NCBI RefSeq assembly: GCF_009937765.1
Contig: NZ_CP047089.1
Location: 2,726,272 to 2,790,271, forward strand
Length of the DNA: 64,000 nucleotides
Source: Bacillus pumilus
GTDB taxonomy: Bacteria; Bacillota; Bacilli; Bacillales; Bacillaceae
Reading direction: 5' to 3'
The translations under genes and the position numbers were made by a program. The first letter of the stretch is position 1; every line of letters starts with the position of its first letter. Below the pieces are notes generated by a model. It saw only the letters and a list, made by a program, of their open reading frames with translations, did not search any database and had not been told where the DNA came from. This document shows, one piece after another, positions 25,479-37,034 of the stretch.

Positions 25479-27404
25479 TTAACCTCCAGGTTGATTCTTG
25501 ATAAATTCTTGAACATAACTTTTTCCGATTTTATATTCTACAAAAAAACTCTCGGGTCTTAACAAATCACCCTGATAAATAGGCTCAATACTTACCTCTA
25601 CATGTTTTGGTGGAATCTCTTTTAGTGCAGCCAACCATTCCTGCTCCATGTTGTACCATTTACCGCCACTTCTATTAATCTGTGAACTCATCGGCACAAG
25701 ATTATCAATATCCCCAGACCCTTTAAAAATAGATGCAATCAAATGACCTCCGTCATCTTTTAATAATCGGTCTGGCTTACCTGAATTAGACTGAGCATAT
25801 TGGTTTCTTTTGACCTCCCCGTATTTTAAATCACTTGCTTCGACTTTGACAATACGTCCATAGTGAACGGTAGTGTATGAGTACCCTTGTTTTGTTGTAT
25901 AAACTACATTTGGTTTTAATACCTTCTTGCGTTTCCATTTCACATATTGATCTCCGTAACTGACAACAGTCGGTGGTGATTTTGGTGCAGGTAATCGTCT
26001 ACCTGTCTTAGAGATACCATATACAGGCTGATTGTCCAAGTGTTTTGCCATGGAAAGAAGTTTACTTTTTAGATTCTCCCCATCAAACACATTGTAAGGA
26101 AGTTTCCCTCCACCAGCCATTTGAAACTTTGGTGAGTACGGCAATAGATTCGGAAGAGAGACTTTGTCTAATGATTTTGCTCCTTGTTCAAGCCCTTTCT
26201 TCACTGTAGTTTTCGCTGCGGTTGTCCACGTTTTTGTGATGGCTCCCGCCCCTTTAGAACCAAAGACAATTTCTGCGAGTGAACCAGTCGCATAGGCGAA
26301 CCAGTGTGACCGTGAATACGCATCACCATCTATGACTTCTTTTTCGAATGAGTCTGAAATCGCTTTTCCAATCGCTTTTGATGTTTCAATTGGATGAGAA
26401 ACAGCCGTTACGACTGATTCTACGGCGCCACCAGGATCTGTTACAAGATCGTAGATGCCTACTACTGTATCTTTGGCCACATCATATAGACCCACTGCAG
26501 CACCTTTTACACTATCAACGAATACATCTGATGCTTCTTCCTGCGCTTTGATTTGGAGCAGCTGGCTATAATACAATTTTTGATCGTAAGAAAGATTTTC
26601 ATATCCAATTTCGTCTACAATCTCAAAGTATTTCTCTACTGATAGACACGAAGGATCATTGAGCTTTTCTTTCAATTCTTTGATTCTTCTTTTCTCTTTT
26701 TCTTCTTTTTTCGCCTTTAAATATGCTTTCACCTGTGCATCGATTTTATCATGATTCTTGTACACATCTGTCTCATGAAATGCTTTTGCATCATAATACA
26801 TGGGCTGAGCGTTCTTACCTTTTCCTGTAGCAGCCATCTTTTTTGTATAAAAAGTTGCAAGGTGCTTCTCAATCGCTTCTGATTTTTCGTGTTCTGTTTT
26901 TAGCGCATGATCTAATGTATGTATAGCCTCAATTGCATCTTTTCTTTTTTTGTTAGCATCATCTAAATGCTCATCTACCTCTTTGCTGGAAAATGTCTGT
27001 AATTCAATCAAATCACTAATATCGTCAAAAATCGTTGATAGAGCTTCTTTTTGTTCCTTGACCATATCTTTATTGTTTTGAATGCCTTGCTTCAATTGAG
27101 CATCTAGGAAATGCTCATCAATAAATGTACTCCCTCCTAATGATTCATCATCTAGCTTCCCTTTCACTCCATCTAAAAAAGCCTTTTGCATATCGATAAA
27201 ATCAAGATAAGTGTCTGTGTATAGTGCAAGATCATTATAAAAAGCTTTGATATTATCAGCACCTTTTCCAGTAAACTCATCACCTAATCCCGATACACCT
27301 TTCAGTGCTTTTTTCACAAGTTTCATCTCTTCTTGAAGCTCATGATAGGCCTTTGACCTCTGTTCGACAGCTGATAGTAAAGATGGAGCATCTAATATTT
27401 TCAT
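25479..27404 (-). CDS. yeeF: LXG-domain T7SS nuclease toxin, YeeF type
   Basis: The 641-residue effector has an N-terminal LXG domain (residues 1-210; MKILDAPSLLSAVEQRSKAYHELQEE) that directs export by the type VII secretion system. A middle region (300-500) includes a hydrophobic GxxxG segment. The C-terminal nuclease (about 510-641) carries GGHLIASIFKGSGDIDNLVPM from residue 552, with H554 the likely general base, as in DNA/RNA non-specific endonucleases. B. subtilis YeeF is a DNase used against neighbours. The adjacent yezG supplies immunity. The ATG follows AAAAGGAG. No T7SS apparatus genes are in the window. Confidence 0.9.
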   Translation of the reverse strand: MKILDAPSLLSAVEQRSKAYHELQEEMKLVKKALKGVSGLGDEFTGKGADNIKAFYNDLALYTDTYLDFIDMQKAFLDGVKGKLDDESLGGSTFIDEHFLDAQLKQGIQNNKDMVKEQKEALSTIFDDISDLIELQTFSSKEVDEHLDDANKKRKDAIEAIHTLDHALKTEHEKSEAIEKHLATFYTKKMAATGKGKNAQPMYYDAKAFHETDVYKNHDKIDAQVKAYLKAKKEEKEKRRIKELKEKLNDPSCLSVEKYFEIVDEIGYENLSYDQKLYYSQLLQIKAQEEASDVFVDSVKGAAVGLYDVAKDTVVGIYDLVTDPGGAVESVVTAVSHPIETSKAIGKAISDSFEKEVIDGDAYSRSHWFAYATGSLAEIVFGSKGAGAITKTWTTAAKTTVKKGLEQGAKSLDKVSLPNLLPYSPKFQMAGGGKLPYNVFDGENLKSKLLSMAKHLDNQPVYGISKTGRRLPAPKSPPTVVSYGDQYVKWKRKKVLKPNVVYTTKQGYSYTTVHYGRIVKVEASDLKYGEVKRNQYAQSNSGKPDRLLKDDGGHLIASIFKGSGDIDNLVPMSSQINRSGGKWYNMEQEWLAALKEIPPKHVEVSIEPIYQGDLLRPESFFVEYKIGKSYVQEFIKNQPGG

Positions 27405-27571
27405 ATAAAAAGACTCCTTTTATGGAATATTCTTTTACTAGAATACCATAAGGAGCCTGACACTTTAATCCATTTTATTGTTTATTAACCAATTATCCAT
27501 ACAGAGCTACCTCTTGATGCGAAGGTTTTGAAAAACACGCCTGTGTCATGCCATGCATAAGAGCATGTCTT

Positions 27572-27739
27572 TTATTGATCTTTTAGTTTTTTGAAAACCA
27601 CAAATTGATATAATCCAAATAGTACGGTTAAGGTGATAATTGCAGTAAATATCTGATCGACTGGAAGCAAGAAATATACGACAATAAAAGATAAAAGCAA
27701 AACAAAATAACCTATGCTGAACGCTTTTTTGAATGTCAT
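27572..27739 (-). CDS. Small two-helix membrane protein (55 aa)
   Basis: The frame encodes MTFKKAFSIGYFVLLLSFIV, then a second hydrophobic stretch (FTAIITLTVLFGLYQFVVF) and a basic end KKLKDQ. An excellent AAAAAGGAGGTC site lies nine bases before the ATG. It is positioned between the LXG toxin and the two-component system on the same strand as both. No family is recognised; the 27405-27571 flank holds nothing else. Confidence 0.6.
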   Translation of the reverse strand: MTFKKAFSIGYFVLLLSFIVVYFLLPVDQIFTAIITLTVLFGLYQFVVFKKLKDQ

Positions 27740-27903
27740 TTATTTGACCTCCTTTTTCAATCCTATCACGTTTCACCTCACTACATAACCAATTTTCCCC
27801 TAATGAACAAAAAAAGACCCCACCCCTTTAAGGATAGGCGTTTTATTTTAATACTTTTTGGAGTATCGTCTTTGTGGATAATTAGAAGTTCCTAATGATT
27901 CAT

Positions 27904-28554
27904 TTAAAAATGAATGATGCCAAATTCTACTGCCGTTTTAATTGCTTCAGCTCTTGATGTAACTTCTAGTTTTTGATAAATATTTGTTAAATGTTCTTTT
28001 ACCGTTCTTTCTGAAATCCCCATATCAAATGCGATTTCTTTACTTCTAAAACCTCTTGCCACCGCTTGCAAAAAAAGCAGCTCTTTTCCAGTCAGCAAGC
28101 TGTTCTCTCTTTCTGTTTTTTCTTGAGTTTCCTGATGTTCTGTTGACTCAAAAATTTTTGTAGCTACATTTGATTGAAGTAAAATGTCTCCTCTTATAGC
28201 AGCTTCAATCGTGTTAAATAAATCTTCTCTACTGGCATCTTTTAATAGGTAGCCTTTTGCACCCAATTTCAGCCCTTGAACCATCAATTTATCTTCATTA
28301 TATGTAGTCAGTATGAGCACTGGAATATTTAATTGAAGAGATTGCATTTCTCTCAGCATATCAAGCCCATTCATTCTAGGCATGTTCAGATCGAGTAACA
28401 CAAGGTCCGGCGCTTCCTTCTTCATCACATCCAGTCCAATATCTCCATCTTCCGCTTCTCCAACTACTTCAAACCGGTGATCTGTTTCAAGAATTAATTT
28501 TAATCCTTCTCTAACTACATAATGGTCATCAACAATCACAATTCGATAAGACAA
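27904..28554 (-). CDS. LuxR-type response regulator (YxjL/YfiK-like)
   Basis: The 216-residue protein has an N-terminal receiver domain with acidic pocket D9-D10, phospho-acceptor D55 (LVLLDLNMP) and K105 region (GYLLKDAS). The C-terminal LuxR helix-turn-helix (about 150-212) has GFRSKEIAFDMGISERTVKEHLTNIYQKL. It resembles B. subtilis YxjL. The kinase gene ends five bases... upstream on the same strand, so the two form one operon. Targets are unknown. Confidence 0.9.
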   Translation of the reverse strand: MSYRIVIVDDHYVVREGLKLILETDHRFEVVGEAEDGDIGLDVMKKEAPDLVLLDLNMPRMNGLDMLREMQSLQLNIPVLILTTYNEDKLMVQGLKLGAKGYLLKDASREDLFNTIEAAIRGDILLQSNVATKIFESTEHQETQEKTERENSLLTGKELLFLQAVARGFRSKEIAFDMGISERTVKEHLTNIYQKLEVTSRAEAIKTAVEFGIIHF

Positions 28555-28559
28555 TGTAT

Positions 28560-29738
28560 TTACTCCTTTTTCAAAGGTATGGTAACCGTTACTTGTGTAC
28601 CTTCATTTTTTGTACTTTTCAAGCAGATTTGTCCGTTTACGAGTCGTACACGTTCTGTCATACCAATTATGCCATAATGTCCAAAAGTGGATTCATTTTT
28701 TTTCTCATCAAATCCCACTCCATTATCTTTAACTTCTAAATAAATTTGGTCGTCTTGTTGTTCCAAGACCACCCAAACGAGACTGGCTTTGGCATGTTTT
28801 GCGATATTTGTTAAGCATTCACTGACAATATAAATAGTATGTTCTATAAGAAAAGGCGACACTTGATAAGAGTCAGATATTTTCTTATGAACTGGAATAT
28901 TCGTCGCCTCCATAAAGCGATTAACTTCACTCTTAACCGAATCAGCTAAATCATGTTGATCTTTCCCTTGCATTCTAAGATCGTCAATAACCATTCGTGC
29001 CTCAGCCAATGTTTTTCGCGCTTGGCTCATTGAACCTTTAATAATATTTTGAGCACGCGTCACATTCTGCTTGTCTAAGTGTGCTTGAACTGCTTCAAGC
29101 TGCATAATAATACCTGCAAGTCCTTGGGCTAGAGTATCGTGTAGGTCTCGCGCCATTCTTTGACGTTCATTTGCAAGTGTCAGCTCCTCAACTTGTCGGT
29201 GTGCGAGCTCTAGCTCTTTTAGAAAGATTTGTGTTCTAATTCTAGCTTTCACTTGTCTAAAAAATAAAATAGAATACGCGAAGACCACAATTAAAATTAA
29301 AAATAAAATAGGAATGTATACCGTCAGATCATCTGTATCATTAACTAAAATAAGTGCAAGAAAGAAAAGCACATAAAAGCTAAGCCCTGTCAATATCACC
29401 TTCAAGGTATGATAGTACACACCAATACTTTGTGCAATGAGAACCGGTAAGAGACCTATTAGGATGACAGGGGAGGCTGCTTGCATGACTGAGACACAAA
29501 GTAAAACGATAATCCCTTGAATCAGAAAATATACCCATGGATTATTTTGGAACCAATAGAATGACCACCAATGTAATATAAGATGTATGATAATGAGTGC
29601 AGAAAAAAACAAACCCGACATCGACCATTGTGTAGTGATAAATTGAATATAAAAAAGACCTGACTGAGTGTCAGCCAGGCTCACAAAGGGGTCAATCCTA
29701 TTCTTATTATAACTAAAACAAAACAGCCAACCGAACAT
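28560..29738 (-). CDS. HisKA_3 sensor histidine kinase (YxjM/YfiJ-like)
   Basis: The protein has up to 392 residues and about five membrane segments in the first 165. A HisKA_3 dimerisation domain follows with phospho-acceptor H200 in RMARDLHDTLAQG. The C-terminal HATPase domain has an N-box (ECLTNIAKHAKA) and DNGVGFDE. It is the partner of the response regulator just downstream (five-base gap). The start is uncertain because the ATG at 29738 has no strong ribosome site; an internal Met near residue 40 is possible. The stimulus is unknown. Confidence 0.88.
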   Translation of the reverse strand: MFGWLFCFSYNKNRIDPFVSLADTQSGLFYIQFITTQWSMSGLFFSALIIIHLILHWWSFYWFQNNPWVYFLIQGIIVLLCVSVMQAASPVILIGLLPVLIAQSIGVYYHTLKVILTGLSFYVLFFLALILVNDTDDLTVYIPILFLILIVVFAYSILFFRQVKARIRTQIFLKELELAHRQVEELTLANERQRMARDLHDTLAQGLAGIIMQLEAVQAHLDKQNVTRAQNIIKGSMSQARKTLAEARMVIDDLRMQGKDQHDLADSVKSEVNRFMEATNIPVHKKISDSYQVSPFLIEHTIYIVSECLTNIAKHAKASLVWVVLEQQDDQIYLEVKDNGVGFDEKKNESTFGHYGIIGMTERVRLVNGQICLKSTKNEGTQVTVTIPLKKE

Positions 29739-29828
29739 TTGTTCTTATTTTATATTTCGAAATTTTCCAAAATAAAGTAAAATATATTTATAGATATTTT
29801 ATTTAATTAAATCAAAAGGAGGCATCAA

Positions 29829-29909
29829 ATGAACACAGGGTTATTTGAAAGTTTTATTAGGAACATGCTTAAAGAAGGACTTGATAAGATACTTCACATA
29901 TCACTCTAA
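29829..29909 (+). CDS. Possible 26-residue peptide gene
   Basis: AAAAGGAGGCATCAA leads directly into an ATG and a frame encoding MNTGLFESFIRNMLKEGLDK then ILHISL. The ribosome site is strong, but the frame is short. It may be the left end of a mobile element or the beheaded start of a former gene, since a transposase fragment begins 18 bases later. Confidence 0.3.
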   Translation: MNTGLFESFIRNMLKEGLDKILHISL

Positions 29910-29926
29910 AGGAAGGTGTTTTTCTC

Positions 29927-31937
<2,011 letters not shown>

Positions 31938-31948
31938 TGAACACATTC

Positions 31949-31978
31949 GGATGACTCAATCATGAGTCGTCCTTTTTT
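31949..31978 (+). terminator. Terminator of the collagen-like gene
   Basis: GGATGACTCA (31949-31958) pairs with TGAGTCGTCC (31963-31972), followed by TTTTTT. Confidence 0.8.
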
Positions 31979-32072
31979 GTTTTGAATGAATTTTCTCTTA
32001 ACTTAGTGAGAAAAATGATATGATTTTCTTAGAGTCTAGTTGATGAAATTAGTTGAATTAGGGGTTGTAGCG

Positions 32073-33677
32073 GTGAGGATGGGCAAAAGGAAAGTCACTT
32101 TGCAAACGAAAATCTTAGGGTTAATTATCGGGCTTTTGCTTGTTGTCATTGCGTTATTGACCATTTGCTTTGGTTTTCTACAGACGTCAGAAAGGCAGCG
32201 ACAAGCTGAACAGCTCGCGGTGCAAACCGCTAGAACAATCTCATATATGCCGCCCATTAAAACATCGGTGGCTACCTCATCCGTGTCTCAGGACGAGGAA
32301 CAGGCAGTACTTGAGCAAATGAAAGATCAAGTCAAAGCACATGCCATCTTCATTACCAATCAAAAGGGGAAGGTCCTTTTTCATACGAACCATGAGAATG
32401 TAGGAAAAACAATCAGTGTATTTAGGGGGAGAAGTACCCTGCTATTTGGGGGAACCTCCATATCAGCGGGTGATTCTAATGGTGAAACCGTTGTCAGAGG
32501 TAGTGCCCCAATTATGAAAGAAACAGGCAAGCATGAAGAAATTATTGGCACAGTCACCGTCGAATTTTTAAAAAAGGAAATCGATCAAGCGACAGCCCAT
32601 CAACTATTCAAGCTTAGCTATATTGCTCTACTTGTCCTCTTGCCAGGTATATTCGGAGCGATTTTTTTAACAAGAAGTATTCGTAAAGATACATTAGGGC
32701 TTGAACCGCATGAAATTGCTTCATTATTCCGAGAAAGAGAAGCGATGCTGCTTGCGATAAAAGAAGGGATTATTGCATTTGACCGCAAAGGCGCGATGAC
32801 GATGATGAATACATCTGCTGAACAGATGCTTCGCGTTTCATCCGAGCTGCCGCTTCATATTGATCAAGTCTTGCCAAAAGCCAATCTCCTTTTCTATTTA
32901 AAGGAAGAGACGATTGAACCGAACATCGAAACCGTCGTAAATAATAAAACCTATGTCTTAAATGTGAAAAAAGTGGTGCAAGACAACCATGTCTTTGGAG
33001 GGATTGTGAGCTTCAGGGAGAAAACAGAGCTGACGAAGCTGCTGGATACATTAACAGAGGTCAGCCAATATTCAGAAGACCTGAGGGCACAAACGCACGA
33101 ATTCTCAAATAAGCTGTATGCCATTTTAGGTTTACTTGAGCTGAAGCAAGTGGATGAAGCCATTGACTTAATAAAGGAAGAATATACGCTGCAAAACCGT
33201 CAGCACGATTTACTGATGAAGCAAATACGATCTCCTAAAATTCAAGCCATTCTACTTGGCAAGCTAGGGAAAGCCTCTGAGAAGAAGGTACATTTCCACA
33301 TTGACGAAAATAGTTCATTGGAGCCGCTTCCAGCACATTTAAGTTTATCTCACTTTATTACCATCATTGGTAATCTGGTAGATAACGCCTTTGAGGCTGT
33401 ACTAAATAAGGATACGCGCGAGGTCAGCCTGTTCATCACAGATATTGGGTTTGATATTATCATAGAAGTATCTGATTCAGGTGATGGAGTAGGCGAGGAA
33501 GAACTTTCACATATTTTCACAAGAGGCCATTCGTCAAAGGGGGAAGGACGAGGCTACGGGCTAGCGAATGTGAAAGAAGTGCTGGATGAACTTGGAGGCT
33601 GGATTGAAGTGACGAACCAAAAAGAAGGCGGTGCCATCTTCACTGCATACATACCGAAAGGCACAAAGGGGGAATAA
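32073..33677 (+). CDS. citS: Citrate sensor histidine kinase
   Basis: The protein has about 534 residues and is of the CitA/DcuS type. An N-terminal membrane segment (ILGLIIGLLLVVIALLTICFGF), an extracytoplasmic PAS-like sensor, a second membrane segment near 195, a cytoplasmic PAS and a transmitter are visible. The phospho-acceptor His is in LRAQTHEFSNKLYAI, and the ATPase has NLVDNAFEAV and GDGVGEEELSHIF. GTG 32073 is preferred because AGGGG lies eight bases before it; an upstream TTG at 32040 is open. citT follows directly. In B. subtilis CitST activates citM in response to citrate. Confidence 0.88.
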   Translation: MRMGKRKVTLQTKILGLIIGLLLVVIALLTICFGFLQTSERQRQAEQLAVQTARTISYMPPIKTSVATSSVSQDEEQAVLEQMKDQVKAHAIFITNQKGKVLFHTNHENVGKTISVFRGRSTLLFGGTSISAGDSNGETVVRGSAPIMKETGKHEEIIGTVTVEFLKKEIDQATAHQLFKLSYIALLVLLPGIFGAIFLTRSIRKDTLGLEPHEIASLFREREAMLLAIKEGIIAFDRKGAMTMMNTSAEQMLRVSSELPLHIDQVLPKANLLFYLKEETIEPNIETVVNNKTYVLNVKKVVQDNHVFGGIVSFREKTELTKLLDTLTEVSQYSEDLRAQTHEFSNKLYAILGLLELKQVDEAIDLIKEEYTLQNRQHDLLMKQIRSPKIQAILLGKLGKASEKKVHFHIDENSSLEPLPAHLSLSHFITIIGNLVDNAFEAVLNKDTREVSLFITDIGFDIIIEVSDSGDGVGEEELSHIFTRGHSSKGEGRGYGLANVKEVLDELGGWIEVTNQKEGGAIFTAYIPKGTKGE

Positions 33678-34379
33678 ATGGTGATGAAGGTACTCATTGC
33701 GGAGGATGATTTTCGAATCGCAGCCATTCATGCATCTTATATACAACAAATAGAAGGATTTCAAGTCGCCGGAAAGGCAAAGAGTGCAAAAGATATGTGG
33801 GAGGCGCTTCAACAGGAACAAGTCGACCTCATCTTGCTTGATGTGTATATGCCCGATGAACTCGGCACAAACCTGTTGCCGCTTTTAAGAGAACGCTATC
33901 CAGAAGTAGATGTGATGATTATCACAGCTGCGACGGAAACGACACTTTTAAGAGATGCTCTTCAATACGGAGTGGTTCATTATTTAATCAAACCAGTGAC
34001 TGCACAAAAGTTTGCGCAAGTTTTAACGGAATATAAAGAGAAGAAAGACATGATCAATTCCAAGGATGAAGTCAATCAAACGATGATTGATTTGTTTTTT
34101 GGACAGATGCAAGAAGAACCAAAGGAAAAGGGTGACAGAGACCTGCCTACAGGGATCAATTCACTGACCTTGGACAAGGTGAAAACGTTGATAGAATCAG
34201 AGAATGATGGAATTTCAGCAGAAGAACTCGGAGAAAAAATGGGGGCATCACGCACAACAGCGAGGCGGTACGTGGAGTATCTAGTGACAACTGGAGAATG
34301 CCGGGCAGAACTTGCGTATGGAATCATTGGCAGACCAGAGCGAAAATATTATCCTGCCAAAAAGCAAGCGGAGTCTTAA
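33678..34379 (+). CDS. citT: Citrate response regulator
   Basis: The 233-residue protein has an N-terminal receiver domain with D55 (LILLDVYMPDELGT) and K106 region (YLIKPVTAQKF). The C-terminal winged helix (about 160-230: GINSLTLDKVKTLI, EELGEKMGASRTTARRYVEYLV, YGIIGRPERKYYPA) is nearly diagnostic for CitT. The start is immediately after the citS stop; an ATG two codons later is also possible. It should bind upstream of citM. Confidence 0.93.
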   Translation: MVMKVLIAEDDFRIAAIHASYIQQIEGFQVAGKAKSAKDMWEALQQEQVDLILLDVYMPDELGTNLLPLLRERYPEVDVMIITAATETTLLRDALQYGVVHYLIKPVTAQKFAQVLTEYKEKKDMINSKDEVNQTMIDLFFGQMQEEPKEKGDRDLPTGINSLTLDKVKTLIESENDGISAEELGEKMGASRTTARRYVEYLVTTGECRAELAYGIIGRPERKYYPAKKQAES

Positions 34380-34382
34380 AAC

Positions 34383-35363
34383 ATGAAAAAAGCAATATGC
34401 CTTATCGTGATCATCATATGTCTTTGTCTGGCGCTCACCTTTAATGAAAAAAAGGGAGGCGACTCTTTCCTGGAGCACAGCCCATTATATATTGTGGTGT
34501 CTGGTGTTCCTGATGGCGGCTTTGACCAAACAGCTCAAGTGATGAAATCAGTGCTTGAGAAAGAAAAGCTGGTGAAGCAGCCGGTGAATATCCTTTATCA
34601 AAGAGGCGGAACGGTGGATAAAGGATGGACATATATGCTAGAGCGAGAAACCAACTATATTAGTTTAAATTCAAGTTTATTGTTAAGCCGTAATTTGCTT
34701 GGTAGCAGTAACATGACAATGAACGATGTCACACCGCTCGCCATTTTGGCAGAGGAGTGGCAGGTCGTCGCAGTCCCAGTCGATTCGCCCTTTTCAAACG
34801 GGAAGGAGTTGTTAAACACTCTAAAGAAGAAACCAGATTCCTTAAAAATTGGATTTGCCCCAGATTTCGGTAATGATGATCAAATCTCGTTCGCACGTGC
34901 GGCAGAAATGGCTGGAATTGATCCATACCGTATTCAATTTTTGAAATTTGACAGTGCAGATGATTTATTCCAAGCGCTCATAGATCATGAAGTCGATGCA
35001 GCAACGACCACGATTACAGAGGTTCGTCATGACTATGAAAAGAAAAGGCTAAAGCTTGTGGCAACCACGACGAACAAGCGTTTAGCTGGATTTGAAGATG
35101 TGCCGACTTGGAAAGAGCAAGGCATCCCGCTCATTTTCTCTCATTGGCGTGGTGTGATGGGCCCAAAACAAATGAGTCAAAAAGATATACGTGAATGGGA
35201 TCAGCTTCTTCAAAAAATGACACAAACGAAGTCGTGGAAAAAGCAATTAAAGCAAAAGGGCTGGACAAGTCGTTATATGAACAGCAAAGAAACAAAGATC
35301 TTTATGGAAGATCAATTAAGGCGATATGAACAGTTTATTCAAGGAGAACAAGCGGTCGAGTGA
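34383..35363 (+). CDS. yflP: TctC-type tricarboxylate-binding protein
   Basis: The 326-residue extracytoplasmic binding protein has an N-terminal hydrophobic export segment (residues 4-22). The Bug/TctC fold follows, with the ligand loop VPDGGFDQTAQVM at about 38-50 and FDSADDLFQALIDHEVDAAT further on. It starts three bases after citT and precedes citM, as in B. subtilis. Without TctA/TctB partners nearby it may assist citrate sensing by CitS rather than transport; this is inference. Confidence 0.88.
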   Translation: MKKAICLIVIIICLCLALTFNEKKGGDSFLEHSPLYIVVSGVPDGGFDQTAQVMKSVLEKEKLVKQPVNILYQRGGTVDKGWTYMLERETNYISLNSSLLLSRNLLGSSNMTMNDVTPLAILAEEWQVVAVPVDSPFSNGKELLNTLKKKPDSLKIGFAPDFGNDDQISFARAAEMAGIDPYRIQFLKFDSADDLFQALIDHEVDAATTTITEVRHDYEKKRLKLVATTTNKRLAGFEDVPTWKEQGIPLIFSHWRGVMGPKQMSQKDIREWDQLLQKMTQTKSWKKQLKQKGWTSRYMNSKETKIFMEDQLRRYEQFIQGEQAVE

Positions 35364-35376
35364 GACCGCTTTTTTT
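35350..35376 (+). terminator. Terminator after yflP
   Basis: AAGCGGTC (35350-35357) pairs with GACCGCTT (35364-35371), followed by T residues. It overlaps the yflP stop and separates it from citM. Confidence 0.8.
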
Positions 35377-35522
35377 CATGGAATCCATTAAAATCAAGGT
35401 TTGAACAAAATGAACAAAAAGCATTTATTGCCCGAAAAAGAATTAAAATTCATAATATTTACTTCAATTCAGGCGTCAGATATCATGACAGAAAGGGTTG
35501 GAAATGGGATACCAACATTTAA

Positions 35523-35536
35523 TGAAAGCGTATACA
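35523..35536 (+). promoter_or_regulatory. cre site in front of citM
   Basis: TGAAAGCGTATACA fits the relaxed CcpA-binding pattern WTGNAANCGNWNNCW. It lies 19 bases upstream of the citM start, downstream of any likely promoter, so CcpA would act as a roadblock. Confidence 0.6.
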
Positions 35537-35554
35537 ACATAAGGGGTGAACAAA

Positions 35555-36853
35555 GTGCTAGCAATCTTAGGATTTCTTATGATGGTTGTATTTATGGTTT
35601 TGATTATGACGAAACGTATGTCTGTTTTAACGGCATTGGTATTAACGCCAATTGCATTTGCTCTTATTGCAGGTTTTCATTTTACAGAGATTTCTGACAT
35701 GATTGTCAAAGGTGTGCAGCAAGTCGCACCAACAGCGGTCATGATCATGTTTGCGATTTTATACTTTGGCATTATGATTGACGCTGGTTTATTTGATCCG
35801 ATGGTGGCAAAAATTTTAAACATTGTCAAAGGCGATCCTTTAAAAATTGTCGTCGGAACAGCTGTCCTGACCATGCTTGTTGCACTTGATGGAGACGGGA
35901 CAACAACATACATGATTACAACAACAGCGATGCTTCCATTATTTACGCTGCTTGGCATCCGTCCGATTATTTTAGCGGGGATTGCCGGAGTCGGCATGGG
36001 AATTATGAATACGATTCCATGGGGAGGAGCCACACCTAGAGCGGCAAGTGCACTTGGCGTGGATCCATCACTTTTATTTGGCCCGATGATTCCAGTCATT
36101 GGTGCAGGGGTTTTGAGCATGATTGTGGTGGCATACTTTCTTGGGAAGTCTGAAAGAAAGCGTCTTGGTGTCATTGAACTCGAACAGCCGATTCATGCAA
36201 ATGAAATGGCAGCGGCACTACAGGATGACATCAAGCGACCGAAACTTTGGTGGTTTAACCTAACGCTTACGTTGTTATTGGTGCTCCTTCTCGTCTCAGG
36301 AAAAGTCAGCTTAACAGTCCTATTTGTTCTTGCTTTCTGTGTAGCAATTATCGTGAACTATCCGAACCTTGAACAGCAGCGTGAGCGGATTGCGGCTCAC
36401 TCAACCAACGTCTTAGCGATTGCTTCCATGATCTTTGCAGCAGGGGTTTTTACAGGCATCTTAACTGGCACGAAAATGGTTGATGAAATGGCGATATCGA
36501 TTGTATCTGCCATTCCTGAGCAGCTTGGCGGCTTTATACCGGTTATTGTGGCGCTTACGAGCGGGATATTTACCTTCTTTATGCCGAATGATGCATACTT
36601 TTACGGGGTCCTGCCGATCCTATCAGAAACAGCGGCAGCATACGGTGTTGATACAATTGAAATCGCAAGAGCCTCTATTATTGGCCAGCCGATTCATATG
36701 TTAAGCCCACTTGTACCATCCACTCATTTACTTGTTGGACTAGTTGGTGTATCACTGGATCAGCATCAGAAGTTTGGGATGAAATGGGCTGTGCTTGCAG
36801 TTGTCGCCATGACGGTCATGTCGGTACTCATTGGGGCCATCTCCATTTGGTAA
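35555..36853 (+). CDS. citM: Mg2+/citrate:H+ symporter (CitMHS family)
   Basis: The 432-residue permease has about twelve hydrophobic segments and opens VLAILGFLMMVVFM, as in B. subtilis CitM. Characteristic stretches are ALDGDGTTTYMITTTAMLP and IMNTIPWGGATPRAASALG. GTG 35555 is chosen since AAGGGGTG lies six bases before it; an in-frame GTG nine bases earlier overlaps that site. It imports citrate complexed to Mg2+ and should be switched on by CitST and repressed by CcpA through the cre site. Confidence 0.92.
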   Translation: MLAILGFLMMVVFMVLIMTKRMSVLTALVLTPIAFALIAGFHFTEISDMIVKGVQQVAPTAVMIMFAILYFGIMIDAGLFDPMVAKILNIVKGDPLKIVVGTAVLTMLVALDGDGTTTYMITTTAMLPLFTLLGIRPIILAGIAGVGMGIMNTIPWGGATPRAASALGVDPSLLFGPMIPVIGAGVLSMIVVAYFLGKSERKRLGVIELEQPIHANEMAAALQDDIKRPKLWWFNLTLTLLLVLLLVSGKVSLTVLFVLAFCVAIIVNYPNLEQQRERIAAHSTNVLAIASMIFAAGVFTGILTGTKMVDEMAISIVSAIPEQLGGFIPVIVALTSGIFTFFMPNDAYFYGVLPILSETAAAYGVDTIEIARASIIGQPIHMLSPLVPSTHLLVGLVGVSLDQHQKFGMKWAVLAVVAMTVMSVLIGAISIW

Positions 36854-36860
36854 ATAAAAG

Positions 36861-36892
36861 AGTGTCTGCTACCTGAGCAGGCACTTTTTTTT
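36861..36892 (+). terminator. citM terminator
   Basis: AGTGTCTGC (36861-36869) pairs with GCAGGCACT (36877-36885), followed by eight T. Confidence 0.85.
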
Positions 36893-37034
36893 AGGTCATA
36901 TTGCCGAGCAGGCTCGATTCATTTGCCCTATACAAAAAGCATGTCTGTTCCTCCAAAAGATATATTTTTGAAAAATACTGACACTTTTACTGTTTTTTTC
37001 TTTATAATGCAAATCAACGAAGGGAGAGGATAGC

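Noticed and set aside
27546..27776. 76-codon minus frame overlapping the small membrane gene
   Set aside because: The alternative frame at 27572-27739 has the strong ribosome site and two clean membrane helices.
35401..35697. 98-codon plus-strand frame before citM
   Set aside because: It starts at a TTG without a ribosome site, overlaps the citM start and covers the cre site; it is leader sequence.
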